Source of the DNA: Mediterranea massiliensis
Lineage (GTDB): Bacteria; Bacteroidota; Bacteroidia; Bacteroidales; Bacteroidaceae
NCBI GenBank assembly: GCA_015060685.1
Contig: SUXZ01000003.1
Span: 124,001-188,000, forward strand
Length of the DNA stretch: 64,000 nucleotides
Reading direction: 5' to 3'
Made by a program: the position numbers and the translations under genes
Part shown: positions 26,748 to 36,189 of the stretch, piece after piece
Layout of the letters: each line of letters opens with the position of its first letter
Numbering within the stretch: position 1 is the stretch's first letter
Notes under the pieces: model-generated
The model's database searches: none
The model's input: the letters and a program-made list of their open reading frames with translations, nothing else
Told to the model about the DNA's origin: nothing

Positions 26748-26847
26748 AACAATTAACCTATTCCTCCTAAACACAATACATTATTAGGAGTTGATGAAAA
26801 AAACTATAATGCGGCAAACAAGATTGTAAAAAAGCTTTGCGACCGGA

Positions 26848-27417
26848 TTAGAACACAAGGCCGATACCCATTGTTAGAGAATGACGGTAGGATGTGCGAT
26901 AGCGTTCGTACTCTTCGTTCTTTGCAAAACTCTTGAAGTTGTAACCTAATTCCAACTTCACACCAAAATGTTTTGAATACATATATTTATAGCCTACACC
27001 TGTTTCGAAGAGCAAACCGCCCACGGTAAAGTCATCTTCTTTGTCACTTAGCGAATAACCGAGGTTGGAAAACAGAAAAAGCTTCAAGTTATTCTTCAGC
27101 GGAGAGTATTGTGCCGCCAAGAAAATGGGAAAAGTGCGATGCTCGGCCTCATAATAGTTTTCCAATCCGAAACCCAGACCGGCCTTCAAGCGAGGTTGGA
27201 ACTGATAGAGCAGCGAGCCACGCCACGAATGACCATACAATTTATCTCCAAAATCGCCTGCGGGGGTATGACTCTCGCTCATTCCTATTGTATAGTGATA
27301 GTCGAAATCAAACTCAAAGCGGTTGTTATTGAAATACTCATCGGCTGTACCTTGTTTTTGTGCCATTGCAGTTGCACCGATTAATATAAATGCCAAGAAT
27401 AATAATAGTTGCTTCAT
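26848..27417 (-). CDS. Small outer-membrane beta-barrel protein, paralogue 2
   Basis: The 189-aa protein has the signal MKQLLLFLAFILIGATAMAQ and a barrel-like body with SWRGSLLYQFQPRLKAGLGFG, AQYSPLKNNLKLFLFSNLGYS and a C-terminal Phe. It matches paralogues 1 and 3 block by block. The start is clear. The three copies share no obvious local promoter. Function is unknown. Confidence 0.83.
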   Translation of the reverse strand: MKQLLLFLAFILIGATAMAQKQGTADEYFNNNRFEFDFDYHYTIGMSESHTPAGDFGDKLYGHSWRGSLLYQFQPRLKAGLGFGLENYYEAEHRTFPIFLAAQYSPLKNNLKLFLFSNLGYSLSDKEDDFTVGGLLFETGVGYKYMYSKHFGVKLELGYNFKSFAKNEEYERYRTSYRHSLTMGIGLVF

Positions 27418-27453
27418 AATGTTATTAGTCGTTTAGAATGTTTGTATTTACAA

Positions 27454-27478
27454 GTAGGGACGCAATGTATTGCGTCCG
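27454..27478. repeat. 25-bp palindromic repeat
   Basis: GTAGGGACGCAATG followed by TATTGCGTCCG forms a near-palindrome that recurs, with sequence changes kept on both arms, at 23792-23816 and 45902-45926. It lies just outside the 3' end of the third barrel gene. Confidence 0.75.
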
Positions 27479-27482
27479 AAAT

Positions 27483-28019
27483 TTAGAACACAAGGCCAAA
27501 GCCGGCTGATATCGAATGACGATTCAACTGCCAATCACCGTAATCGAAAGACTTGTAGTTGTAACCCACTTCGGCTTTCAAGCCAAAATGCCTTTTAAAC
27601 ATGTATTTGTAGCCCACACCAACCTCGGCAAGCCAACCTTCATTAAAGTCATCTCCATCCAAGCCGTAGCCAATATTAGTAAACAGATAAGGCTTCAAAT
27701 CTTTCTTTAGTGGAGCATATTGCACGGCCAAGAATACCGGTTTAGTATTTGTGTTGGGCAGTGAATACATCTCCAAACCGATACCTACACCTGCCTTCAA
27801 TCGGGGTGTAAACCTGTATAGCAAAGATATGCGACCAGAATTACCATATAAATCATTCTGATTCTTATAACCATCTCCCTTTTCCACCAATCCCCAAGTG
27901 TGATGAAAATCAATATTAAACTCAAGTTCGTTACTGTTCAAATGCTTGTCAGTTGCATCTTGTGCCATTGCTGTGGCTCCCATTGCGATAAACGCAAGGA
28001 AAATAAGAAGTCGTTTCAT
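27483..28019 (-). CDS. Small outer-membrane beta-barrel protein, paralogue 3
   Basis: From ATG 28019 it is 178 aa with the signal MKRLLIFLAFIAMGATAMAQ. The body has RISLLYRFTPRLKAGVGIG and VQYAPLKKDLKPYLFTNIGYG and ends in Phe. A TATATTTG -7 box at 28060-28053 (minus) overlaps the ORF's first in-frame ATG at 28055, which supports the 28019 start. It is the first gene of the paralogue set in transcription order. Function is unknown. Confidence 0.83.
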   Translation of the reverse strand: MKRLLIFLAFIAMGATAMAQDATDKHLNSNELEFNIDFHHTWGLVEKGDGYKNQNDLYGNSGRISLLYRFTPRLKAGVGIGLEMYSLPNTNTKPVFLAVQYAPLKKDLKPYLFTNIGYGLDGDDFNEGWLAEVGVGYKYMFKRHFGLKAEVGYNYKSFDYGDWQLNRHSISAGFGLVF

Positions 28020-28171
28020 AATAAAATGCAAATAAGTTGTAATAAAATCGAGCAAATATATATAATATTTGAGATATACAAAATAAAATCACATATTTAG
28101 AATCTATTTGGGATGTATATTTCATCAAAAAATAACCTAAACACCCAAACAGATTCTAAATAAACAAATTT

Positions 28172-29686
28172 TTACTTAGTAATTCTAGCAGCCAACCACT
28201 CACCCTTATATTTAACTGCAGCATAGACTGTTGCACGTGAAAGTTCAACTTCTTTATCTGTCTTTATTGAGACACCTAAAAACTTTAAACTATCATTGTA
28301 TGAAAACCCAAAAAGAATTTCTTTTAATATACATTCGGAATAGAACTCATACTTATGCTTACCTCTATCGCTCTTAACAATCTCATTTTGTCCAACAGCT
28401 GTGTATAAAATACAATCATTCGGATTGATACAATATCCTCCTACCAATTCTTTAGGTTTGGAATTAATAAAATTTCTAACAGCATTAGTACTAGCAGATA
28501 ATGCAGATTTAATACCTGCATTCAACGCATTATTTAAACTTTTACCTGTCAAGTAACTATCAGTAAAAGGAATTTTCAATAGATAGACATCATTGTCAAT
28601 AAATTGAAATTTATATTGCATATAATCTGGATATTCTTTCTTATTAGTATACGGATTATTAGGAATTTGTGGAGTTAATGGTTTATCAAATGTCTGCTTA
28701 AGCTCAATGGCACTCCAACCGTGATGAATCTTTTCAGCATCTATAGTCCACCAAATGCCACAAACTTTTTTTTGCATTTTCACTTCTGTAGCAATTTTAG
28801 CATATACAATATAATTCTGGTCATATAAACTCAAACTAAGTCTCCGTTTTTTTGAAAAATAATTAATTGCTAAAACTTTTTTGCCCCATATATTATTCCA
28901 AGCACGATGAATCCAACTGCCATCTCCTTTACCATTATAATCAACATCTCTAATTTTAGATTTAGGAATAACTGTACCATCATTCAAAACTAGCCCATCA
29001 GTAGAATCTGCCGATGATGTACTTTCTGTATCAGAGGAATTATTTGAACTCGAATCAACTTCCTCTTTATCACTTACTGCAATGTCTGAATAAGGATAAA
29101 TAAAAAAATCTACATTTGGAGTTATATGAAGAGTAGTTTCAGGATTTCTTCCTAAAGCTGCGGTATATGCTATACCATCATCTATATCACTCAATTCTGC
29201 CACATAACTTTCATGTGTGAATGCTACACCACTTCCAAGATATTTATAAACAGTGTCTCCTACTTGTACTTCCCTACTTTCATTAAGCATTTGAGCAAAT
29301 TCCATATCTGCAATAATGGAATCTGACAAACAAAACTCTAATTCATCTTCATCATTGTATATAGAATCCAACTGCAATGGAGTTAGTCTTGACAAAGTAA
29401 GTTCTTTTTGTGCTTCATACAATGATTGAAAATCTGCAACACTTCTTGTAAGTACACCGCCATGATTTAAAACAGTTACATTTAAATCTCTTAATTCATA
29501 GCCTTCTTTTAACTGCTCAATTTTATTTTTTAAATCATTTTTGGAAGAAAACACGAGACGTGGTCTTTCAACATAAATGTCGGTTTGGCACACATCAGGT
29601 TCATTAACGACTTCTATTGCTTTATCGGTACAAGAACCCAAAATCAAAATTAATAATAATAACTGTAATTTTTTAAATAATTTCAT
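28172..29686 (-). CDS. Large secreted lipoprotein of unknown function
   Basis: The 504-aa protein has a lipoprotein signal with lipobox LGSC (Cys at about residue 19). It has a Ser-rich, low-complexity linker at about 205-225, after which the sequence looks beta-rich. I recognise no domain. It is AT-rich compared with housekeeping genes. It follows the DUF3244 gene by 31 bases on the same strand, so the two form an operon, probably cell-surface proteins. The upstream TPR regulator at 30233 is a candidate controller. Confidence 0.8.
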   Translation of the reverse strand: MKLFKKLQLLLLILILGSCTDKAIEVVNEPDVCQTDIYVERPRLVFSSKNDLKNKIEQLKEGYELRDLNVTVLNHGGVLTRSVADFQSLYEAQKELTLSRLTPLQLDSIYNDEDELEFCLSDSIIADMEFAQMLNESREVQVGDTVYKYLGSGVAFTHESYVAELSDIDDGIAYTAALGRNPETTLHITPNVDFFIYPYSDIAVSDKEEVDSSSNNSSDTESTSSADSTDGLVLNDGTVIPKSKIRDVDYNGKGDGSWIHRAWNNIWGKKVLAINYFSKKRRLSLSLYDQNYIVYAKIATEVKMQKKVCGIWWTIDAEKIHHGWSAIELKQTFDKPLTPQIPNNPYTNKKEYPDYMQYKFQFIDNDVYLLKIPFTDSYLTGKSLNNALNAGIKSALSASTNAVRNFINSKPKELVGGYCINPNDCILYTAVGQNEIVKSDRGKHKYEFYSECILKEILFGFSYNDSLKFLGVSIKTDKEVELSRATVYAAVKYKGEWLAARITK

Positions 29687-29717
29687 AATAGTTAATTTAA
29701 TGATTAATAGAATTAGT

Positions 29718-30104
29718 TTATATTCTCAATGTTATTTCAGCTTCAATATCCAACGTTGGAGAAATTACTTCCACATAATATGGGTAGGCAGTTTCTTCAA
29801 ATATAGGTATTGTTATCACCATCCCATCGTATACATTTACGTTTCTATCGAAAGCAACAATGTTACCATTAGCATCTGTAATACAAATGTCACTATTAGA
29901 TAAGAATGAGTGGAAAACAATCTGTAGATGATTATTTCTATCTGATACAGAAAGATCGAAATAAATCAAACTGCGGGTTGGAGTTTTTCTTTTAAATTTA
30001 GTAATTTGAACATCACTTCTATTTTCGTATTCAGTAGGCTCTGAAGAAAAAGCAAATAATGTTACTGTAGCAAACAAAACTGTGAATAATAACTTTGCGT
30101 TCAT
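29718..30104 (-). CDS. DUF3244-family secreted protein
   Basis: The 128-aa protein has a signal peptide ending near FAFS (about residue 20). A beta-sandwich body with DLSVSDRNNHLQIVFH, ICITDANGNIVAFDRN and a C-terminal YYVEVIS-type strand fits DUF3244 proteins of Bacteroides, whose function is unknown. It precedes the large lipoprotein by 31 bases. Confidence 0.8.
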   Translation of the reverse strand: MNAKLLFTVLFATVTLFAFSSEPTEYENRSDVQITKFKRKTPTRSLIYFDLSVSDRNNHLQIVFHSFLSNSDICITDANGNIVAFDRNVNVYDGMVITIPIFEETAYPYYVEVISPTLDIEAEITLRI

Positions 30105-30232
30105 AAATATAAATTTTTAGTTGTTTTGTGGACGCAAAGTTCGGGACTATTTTGCCTGTGAAGAAATATTTGTAGTCACACTTGACCACCTTAAACCACT
30201 GATAATCAACATCAGCAAGTCACAATGTAATT

Positions 30233-31909
30233 TTACGACTTAGCCATACGTTCTTTTAGTCTAAATTTTCGTTGATTAATGGGATGAGTATTGGTATAGC
30301 CAAAACACAGGGCTATCGTTTGGCTATTAAACCCTATTTCACATAAACTTAAATAGAGTAAATCTTCATCTGTAAGTTTTGAATATTCAGCTTTCAAAGA
30401 AGCGATGAAATCGGCATAAATTTCAAATACGACCTTTTTTAGTTCTAATTGTTCACGATGCGTCAACACCTTGACTACATCATTGTCGTTGAACGATTGA
30501 GAAGCCAAAATCTCAATTCTTTTATAGATTTTACTTTGCGAAAACAGCCATGTACGTAGAGCTAATTTCTCATGATTCAAGGTCTTTATTGTTTCTTCTC
30601 GCTCTTGTATCTCTTTTAAGCGTTCTTCGTGCGACAACTTCAAATTACTATTATCTTTCTGGAGAACGGCAATAAAATGTTTGTTATCATTGATAATTCT
30701 TTGCAAAACCTCTTCTTTTTCATGAGCCGCCTTTAAATTTTGACGAAATATTTTCTCTTGTGTTTTTTTCTTATTTATACGATGGCTATAGTATATTACA
30801 ATAACTATACAACACAATATGAATAAGAAAATAAGGTATGTTTTTTCTCTTTCATTATTTATCTGTTCTTCTCTAAGTTGTATTTTTGTATTAAATTGAT
30901 TTATCAGCTGTTGAATTTCTGTATTTCGTTCTTGACCATATATGGAATCTGTCATTTCTGTATATTCTTCCAAATAGGAATTAGCTTGTTGGTAATTCCC
31001 TTTTAATTTTTCCACCTCGTACATCCTATGTAGTGAGATTATTATATCTTGAGGATTTGAATATGCTCCTTTATTCAAATAGTACATAGCCGAATCAAGA
31101 TGTTCCCTTTTTGCCAAATAGATTTCTCCTATATTTTGAGTATAACGTGGCTCTGCCTCTTTTTGATTGTTCGCTATAAGTGCTCTTTTTGCATGAACCA
31201 ATGCAGAATCCATTTCTCCAATTTGATAGTATTCAATGCTTGCATGAAACTCGGATGTTGCCATCATATTCGAATCGTTGGCTTGATAGGCATACTTCAA
31301 TGCATCTTTTTGTACGGAATTGGCCATAGAGTGGTCGCCCACAATGCAATGGTACAGGCTGATATTGTTTAATGCTATCGACTTATCCACATCGGTTTCG
31401 CAAACATCGTATAATTCTTTATAGACTGCGTATGCCTCATCGTAATGGCAGAGGTCGAAATACAAATCGCCCAAGGGGCTTGTTACAAGTCGCTTCAATT
31501 CTTTTTCTTCGGGGAAGGCTTGCAAAATGGCCAAGGCTTCTTGCAGATGGACGAGGGCCGATTCGGATTGATTCATCTCTATCTCCAAACGTCCTTGATA
31601 GATGAGGGCTGTAGCTCGCTGGGGTGTATCTTTTTTATAATATTGCAAGGCCACGTGCAAAAGGGAGTCGCAAGGAAGCAACGATTGTACGCTCTTGTCG
31701 GTGGCACGCGCCAAAAGCAAGCCGTAGCGGGCCGCTGCCTTGCGCGACGAAAGCGATGCGTGGGGAACGCTCTGCAGCAAATGCAAGGCACTGTCGGGGG
31801 CGGTGTTGAGCAGGTTTTCGGCTTTTGCCAATGTTTCGTCCAGTTGCCGGCCGCCACTGCAGGAGGTGACAAGTAGGAAGAAGAACAGAAGTTGCAGGAT
31901 GTATTTCAT
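30233..31909 (-). CDS. Membrane-anchored TPR regulator with C-terminal HTH
   Basis: From ATG 31909 the protein is 558 aa. It has a lipoprotein-type signal (LLVTSC), a long TPR array (about residues 25-320) and one TM helix (about 345-365). A charged coiled coil (370-450) leads to a C-terminal HTH with LTDEDLLYLSLCEIGFNSQTIALCFGY. This layout puts a periplasmic TPR sensor on one side of the membrane and a DNA-binding domain on the other. A TATCTTTG box at 31944-31937 (minus) excludes the in-frame ATG at 31939. The likely targets are the DUF3244-lipoprotein genes downstream, which is inference from position. Confidence 0.83.
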   Translation of the reverse strand: MKYILQLLFFFLLVTSCSGGRQLDETLAKAENLLNTAPDSALHLLQSVPHASLSSRKAAARYGLLLARATDKSVQSLLPCDSLLHVALQYYKKDTPQRATALIYQGRLEIEMNQSESALVHLQEALAILQAFPEEKELKRLVTSPLGDLYFDLCHYDEAYAVYKELYDVCETDVDKSIALNNISLYHCIVGDHSMANSVQKDALKYAYQANDSNMMATSEFHASIEYYQIGEMDSALVHAKRALIANNQKEAEPRYTQNIGEIYLAKREHLDSAMYYLNKGAYSNPQDIIISLHRMYEVEKLKGNYQQANSYLEEYTEMTDSIYGQERNTEIQQLINQFNTKIQLREEQINNEREKTYLIFLFILCCIVIVIYYSHRINKKKTQEKIFRQNLKAAHEKEEVLQRIINDNKHFIAVLQKDNSNLKLSHEERLKEIQEREETIKTLNHEKLALRTWLFSQSKIYKRIEILASQSFNDNDVVKVLTHREQLELKKVVFEIYADFIASLKAEYSKLTDEDLLYLSLCEIGFNSQTIALCFGYTNTHPINQRKFRLKERMAKS

Positions 31910-32017
31910 GGTTTGATTTCGATTAATTATCGCGTGCAAAGATATAACAATAAAATGATTTACAAAACGTCTTATTGCAATAGGAAGAAATGAGGGGCCT
32001 AACTATGAGAATATTTT

Positions 32018-32112
32018 TTCCCAACTGAGAAAAAAAATCTTCCCAGTAGGCAAAAAATATTTTCCCTACTGGGAAAAAATAACCCCTCTCAGAAGCGTTC
32101 TGAGAGGGGTAT
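32018..32112. repeat. 22-bp-period tandem array C with terminal hairpin
   Basis: TTCCC recurs at 32018, 32040 and 32062, in A/T-rich units such as TTCCCTACTGGGAAAAAATA. The array ends in a perfect 12-bp hairpin, CCCCTCTCAGAA/TTCTGAGAGGGG (loop GCG, about 32083-32109), which can terminate transcription. It lies between two minus-strand genes (the 215-base gap at 31940-32154). Confidence 0.75.
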
Positions 32113-32154
32113 AGGGAATGTATTCGTAATTGGTTAAAATATCCGACAAAGGAA

Positions 32155-33846
32155 TTATTTCAAAGCCATGCGAACGGAGGTGATGCTCCAAGGTTCGACA
32201 AGCACACCGGGCTGGGCGGCATTGCCGTTGTCCACGGTAGTTACTTGCTGCATGTTGGCGGTTTCGGTAGTAGCAACGGCCTCGGTCACTTCTACATCAC
32301 AACCCGGATTCAGGGTGACGTTGAGGGCCTGGTTTTGCATGTTCAGCATCACTACGGTCAGCTCGGTGCCATCGGCATTGATGTAGGCAGTGGTGAGGAG
32401 TTTGCTTTGCGGCGTTTCGGCAGCTACACGGGTGGTGTTGCTGGCAAAGCGGGCATAGTGCGAAAGGATGTAGCCGTTCTTGGCAATCTCGCCCTTGGCT
32501 ACAGGACTGCGCTTATCGTCATCGCCCATCATGCCGTAGAAGCGCTTCAAGTACCAATAGATATAGGCACTGCAATAGCCCTCCATGCACATGTGTACCT
32601 CCTTGCCCAAGTGGTTGAGGCAGTAATCCCAGCGTTGGAATTGCCAGTCGGCCTGGTTGTCGCTCTTCTCGCCGTCGTTGAAGAGGTGCTCGGTCATCCA
32701 CCAGGTTTTGCCGTTCAACTTTTTATAGAGGCCGCAGATGTAGTCGTGGCGATTCTTCACGTAGCTACCGCTCTCCACATCGATGAATCCTTGGTAGATG
32801 TGTCCGGCCAGGATGTCGGTTTGTGCCATGGCGGCAGCATCGTTCAGTACGGGGTCGGTATAGTCGGGTTGTGTGCCGCAAGCCTCGGGTGCCATCAGCT
32901 TCACACCGGTGTTGCGGATGGTTTGGCCATGTTCCTTCAAGAAGTTAACCACTTCGTTCGGTTGCCAGAAGGTGAACTCCATGTCCGGCTCGTTTTGCAC
33001 GGAGATGGCATAGATTTCCACACCTTGGCTACGCATGTATTCGATGTAATCCACCAAGTGTTGGGCATAGGCGCCATAGTTTTCGTATGGCAAATGGTTT
33101 TTTTTCACGATTTTATCAGGTAATACAACATCAATAGAATCAGCTAACTCTTTAGTGCAATCCCAAGGACTTGCAAAGATTGTTGCACCATGACCAGCAG
33201 CTGCCTTGGCGGCCGGCACATCGGCTGCCCAGTCGTTGGGGTTGGGGTAAATCATCAGTCGCAAGATGCTATATCCCAATTGGTTTGGACTATAAAGCTT
33301 ATCTATTTCGGCTGTAGAAAGCAGATTGCTACCGCACCAGATTTTAGGATTCAGCATACCGCCGAAACCGGCTACAGGCTGATACTTCTCGGCAGCGTTC
33401 ATAGTGACCGATGCTGCCTTGTATCCGGCCGCTTGCGTAAGGGTTAAGGTAGATGTTTCGTTTGTCTCCTTGTTGGTCAAGGTCAGCGTTTGCGTGCGGC
33501 TTTCGGCCGTCAGGTTGGCATGATGAGTCAGGCGCACACGCGTCTTTTGGTAGGCCTTTGTCTTGTCGCCTCCCGACGTAACAGAAAGCGCCTCGACGAT
33601 GTCGCCAGCATTTGCCTTCAACTCCCACTCTACAGCCGACCACTCGATGTTGACATAAACGGCCGAATGGGTAGCCTCTACCTGCAGGCTTGTGTCGGTA
33701 AAACGTAGATAGGAATCAATCTTCTCCGGGGTTTCGGGGGCAGGCAAATCGCCTTCTGAATCACTACCGCCACACGCCATGAGAAGGAGTGTGAAAACGA
33801 AAAATAATGCGTTTTTGGGAATAAAAAATCTCGAAATCTTGTTCAT
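32155..33846 (-). CDS. GH30-family glycoside hydrolase lipoprotein with BACON domain
   Basis: The 563-aa protein has a lipoprotein signal (lipobox LMAC) and a BACON-like domain at about 45-138 (mucin or carbohydrate-binding type). The GH30 barrel then follows, with acid/base Glu286 in VQNEPD and nucleophile Glu386 in WMTEH, 100 residues apart. A C-terminal beta-domain follows at about 470-563. It would cleave a beta-linked xylan or glucan side of a polysaccharide at the cell surface. No SusC/D pair is adjacent, so it stands outside a PUL. GH30_8-like (glucuronoxylanase) is my best guess. Confidence 0.88.
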   Translation of the reverse strand: MNKISRFFIPKNALFFVFTLLLMACGGSDSEGDLPAPETPEKIDSYLRFTDTSLQVEATHSAVYVNIEWSAVEWELKANAGDIVEALSVTSGGDKTKAYQKTRVRLTHHANLTAESRTQTLTLTNKETNETSTLTLTQAAGYKAASVTMNAAEKYQPVAGFGGMLNPKIWCGSNLLSTAEIDKLYSPNQLGYSILRLMIYPNPNDWAADVPAAKAAAGHGATIFASPWDCTKELADSIDVVLPDKIVKKNHLPYENYGAYAQHLVDYIEYMRSQGVEIYAISVQNEPDMEFTFWQPNEVVNFLKEHGQTIRNTGVKLMAPEACGTQPDYTDPVLNDAAAMAQTDILAGHIYQGFIDVESGSYVKNRHDYICGLYKKLNGKTWWMTEHLFNDGEKSDNQADWQFQRWDYCLNHLGKEVHMCMEGYCSAYIYWYLKRFYGMMGDDDKRSPVAKGEIAKNGYILSHYARFASNTTRVAAETPQSKLLTTAYINADGTELTVVMLNMQNQALNVTLNPGCDVEVTEAVATTETANMQQVTTVDNGNAAQPGVLVEPWSITSVRMALK

Positions 33847-33937
33847 ATTATTAGAATGTTAGTCAGTCAAAAGCGAATGTATGCTGCAAAATAAGTGCTT
33901 TTTATGGTTTTAAGCAACCTTTTAGCAATAATTTATG

Positions 33938-33945
33938 TAACTTTG
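33938..33945 (+). promoter_or_regulatory. -7 box of rnr
   Basis: TAACTTTG matches TAnnTTTG and ends 19 bases before ATG 33965. Confidence 0.5.
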
Positions 33946-33964
33946 CAACGCAAAAAGTAGGTTT

Positions 33965-36115
33965 ATGTCGAAGAAAAGAGAAAAAAAGGCCGGTAAGCGG
34001 ATGAAGAAAAAAGAACTGGTGAGCATGCTGCTCGACTTCTTTCATGCCAAAGAGGGAGAGGTGCTGCCGCTGAAGTATATTTTCGACCAGTTGCGTCTGA
34101 CAACCCATCCGCTGAAAATGCTCTGCATGGATATCCTGGAGGATTTGAAGCAGGACGACTACATCAACGAAGTGGATAACTTCAAGTACCGCCTGAACAC
34201 GCATGGCGTGGAGATGGTGGGCATCTTCCAACGTACACACAACGGAAAGAACACCTTCACGCCCGAAGAGGGTGGCGAGCCCATCTGGATAGCCGAACGA
34301 AACTCGGCACATGCCATGACCGGCGACAAGGTGCGTGTGGCCTTCCACGCCAAGCGCAGAGGACACGAACCGCAAGGCGAGGTAATCGAAATCATCGAAC
34401 GTGCCGAGAACACGTTTGTGGGCACACTGGAAGTGGGCAAGGGATATGCCTTCCTGCTGACCGAAAGCCGCACACTGGCCAACGATATCTTTATCCCCAC
34501 CAACCTGCTGAAGCGCGGAAAGAGCGGCGACAAGGCGGTGGTGAAAATCATTGAATGGCCCGAGAAATCGAAGAATCCCATCGGAGAGGTTATCGACATC
34601 TTGGGACGAAGCGGCGACAACAATGCCGAAATGCATGCCATACTGGCCGAATTCGGATTGCCATACAACTACCCGGCCAACGTGGAACGGGCTGCCGAAC
34701 GCATCGGCGAAGAGATTACCGCCGAAGAGATAGCCAAGCGCGAAGACTTCCGCCAGGTAACCACCTTTACCATCGACCCCAAAGATGCCAAGGACTTTGA
34801 CGATGCCCTCTCTATCCGGAAACTGCCCAATGGCCGTTGGGAAGTGGGCGTTCACATTGCCGACGTAAGCCACTACGTGCCCGAAGGCAGCCTCATCGAC
34901 AAGGAGGCACTGAAGCGGGCCACCTCCATCTACTTGGTGGATAGAACCATACCCATGCTGCCCGAACGCTTGTGCAACTACATCTGTTCGCTACGGCCCG
35001 ATGAGGACAAACTGGCCTACTCGGTAATCTTCGAGATGAACGACAAGGCCGAAGTGCTGCAATCGCGCATCGTACACACCGTTATCCGAAGCAACCGACG
35101 CTTTGCCTACGAAGAGGCGCAACAGGTAATCGAAACCGGCGAAGGCGACTACAAGGAGGAGATTCTGCAACTGAACAAACTGGCACAGATACTGCGCGAA
35201 AACCGCTTCAAGGCAGGAGCCATCAACTTCGACCGCTACGAAGTGAAATTCGAAATAGACGAGAAGGGCAAGCCCATCGGGGTATACTTCAAAGTAGCCA
35301 AGGAGGCCAACAAGCTGATTGAGGAGTTCATGCTGCTGGCCAACCGTACCGTGGCCGAGAAGATTGGACGAGTGCCCAAAGGAAAGAAGGCCAAAGTGTT
35401 GCCCTACCGCATTCACGACCTGCCCGACCCCGAAAAACTGGAAAACCTGGCCAGCTTCATCGCCCGATTCGGATATAAAATCCGCACCAACGGAAGCAAG
35501 AACGATGTATCGAAATCCATCAACCGCCTGTTGGACGACGTGCAAGGACGCAAAGAGGAGAACCTCATCGAAACCGTCTCCATACGCGCCATGCAGAAGG
35601 CAAGATACTCTACACACAACATCGGACACTATGGATTGGCGTTCGACTACTATACGCACTTCACATCGCCCATCCGTCGCTATCCCGACCTGATGGTTCA
35701 CCGATTGCTGACCAAATACATCGACGAAGGCGGACGAAGCGCCAGCCAACTGAAGTACGAGGAACTGTGCGAACACAGCAGCAACATGGAGCAGATAGCA
35801 TCGAACGCCGAACGCGCCTCCATCAAATACAAACAGGTGGAGTTCATGAGCGACAAGATAGGAAACACCTACCAAGGCGTGGTGTCGGGCGTTACCGAAT
35901 GGGGATTGTATGTGGAAATCAACGAAAACAAATGCGAAGGCATGATTCCTATGCGCGATCTGGATGACGACTACTACGAATTTGACGAAAAGAACTACTG
36001 CCTGCGCGGACGACGCAAGCACAACACATACAGCTTGGGCGACGAACTGACCATCCGTGTGGCTCGCGCCAACTTAGAGAAAAAACAATTGGACTTTGAA
36101 CTGGTAAAGAATTAA
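33965..36115 (+). CDS. rnr: Ribonuclease R
   Basis: The 716-aa protein has the RNase R order: an N-terminal helix-rich region, a cold-shock domain (about 75-140), a second OB region and then the RNB catalytic domain. The RNB domain has TIDPKDAKDFDDALS (about 269-283), whose Asp residues hold two Mg2+ ions, and a C-terminal S1 domain with YQGVVSGVTEWGLYVEI. It degrades structured RNA 3' to 5'. It is a stand-alone gene divergent from the GH30 gene. A very Lys-rich N-terminus (MSKKREKKAGKRMKKK) is the expected RNA-binding tail. Confidence 0.96.
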   Translation: MSKKREKKAGKRMKKKELVSMLLDFFHAKEGEVLPLKYIFDQLRLTTHPLKMLCMDILEDLKQDDYINEVDNFKYRLNTHGVEMVGIFQRTHNGKNTFTPEEGGEPIWIAERNSAHAMTGDKVRVAFHAKRRGHEPQGEVIEIIERAENTFVGTLEVGKGYAFLLTESRTLANDIFIPTNLLKRGKSGDKAVVKIIEWPEKSKNPIGEVIDILGRSGDNNAEMHAILAEFGLPYNYPANVERAAERIGEEITAEEIAKREDFRQVTTFTIDPKDAKDFDDALSIRKLPNGRWEVGVHIADVSHYVPEGSLIDKEALKRATSIYLVDRTIPMLPERLCNYICSLRPDEDKLAYSVIFEMNDKAEVLQSRIVHTVIRSNRRFAYEEAQQVIETGEGDYKEEILQLNKLAQILRENRFKAGAINFDRYEVKFEIDEKGKPIGVYFKVAKEANKLIEEFMLLANRTVAEKIGRVPKGKKAKVLPYRIHDLPDPEKLENLASFIARFGYKIRTNGSKNDVSKSINRLLDDVQGRKEENLIETVSIRAMQKARYSTHNIGHYGLAFDYYTHFTSPIRRYPDLMVHRLLTKYIDEGGRSASQLKYEELCEHSSNMEQIASNAERASIKYKQVEFMSDKIGNTYQGVVSGVTEWGLYVEINENKCEGMIPMRDLDDDYYEFDEKNYCLRGRRKHNTYSLGDELTIRVARANLEKKQLDFELVKN

Positions 36116-36117
36116 GA

Positions 36118-36189
36118 ATTAGTAGTCAAGTAGTGAGTAGTCAAGTAAGATTGCACCACTAATCATAAATCATAAATCATAAATTATTA
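36118..36189. repeat. Short repeats between rnr and the antiporter gene
   Basis: AGTAGTCAAGTA occurs twice, 3 bases apart (36121-36147), and is the inverted form of a block at 45002 and 46006. (ATCATAA)3 at 36162-36184 precedes the ATG, as it does before frdA (6768-6788). Confidence 0.6.

Noticed and set aside
32245..33123. 292-aa plus-strand ORF antisense to the GH30 gene
   Set aside because: The minus strand encodes a full GH30 protein with signal, motifs and both catalytic Glu. The antisense frame has no recognised domain and arises from codon bias.
34991..36022. 343-aa minus-strand ORF inside rnr
   Set aside because: It is a shadow of the RNase R coding frame. rnr has intact domains throughout.
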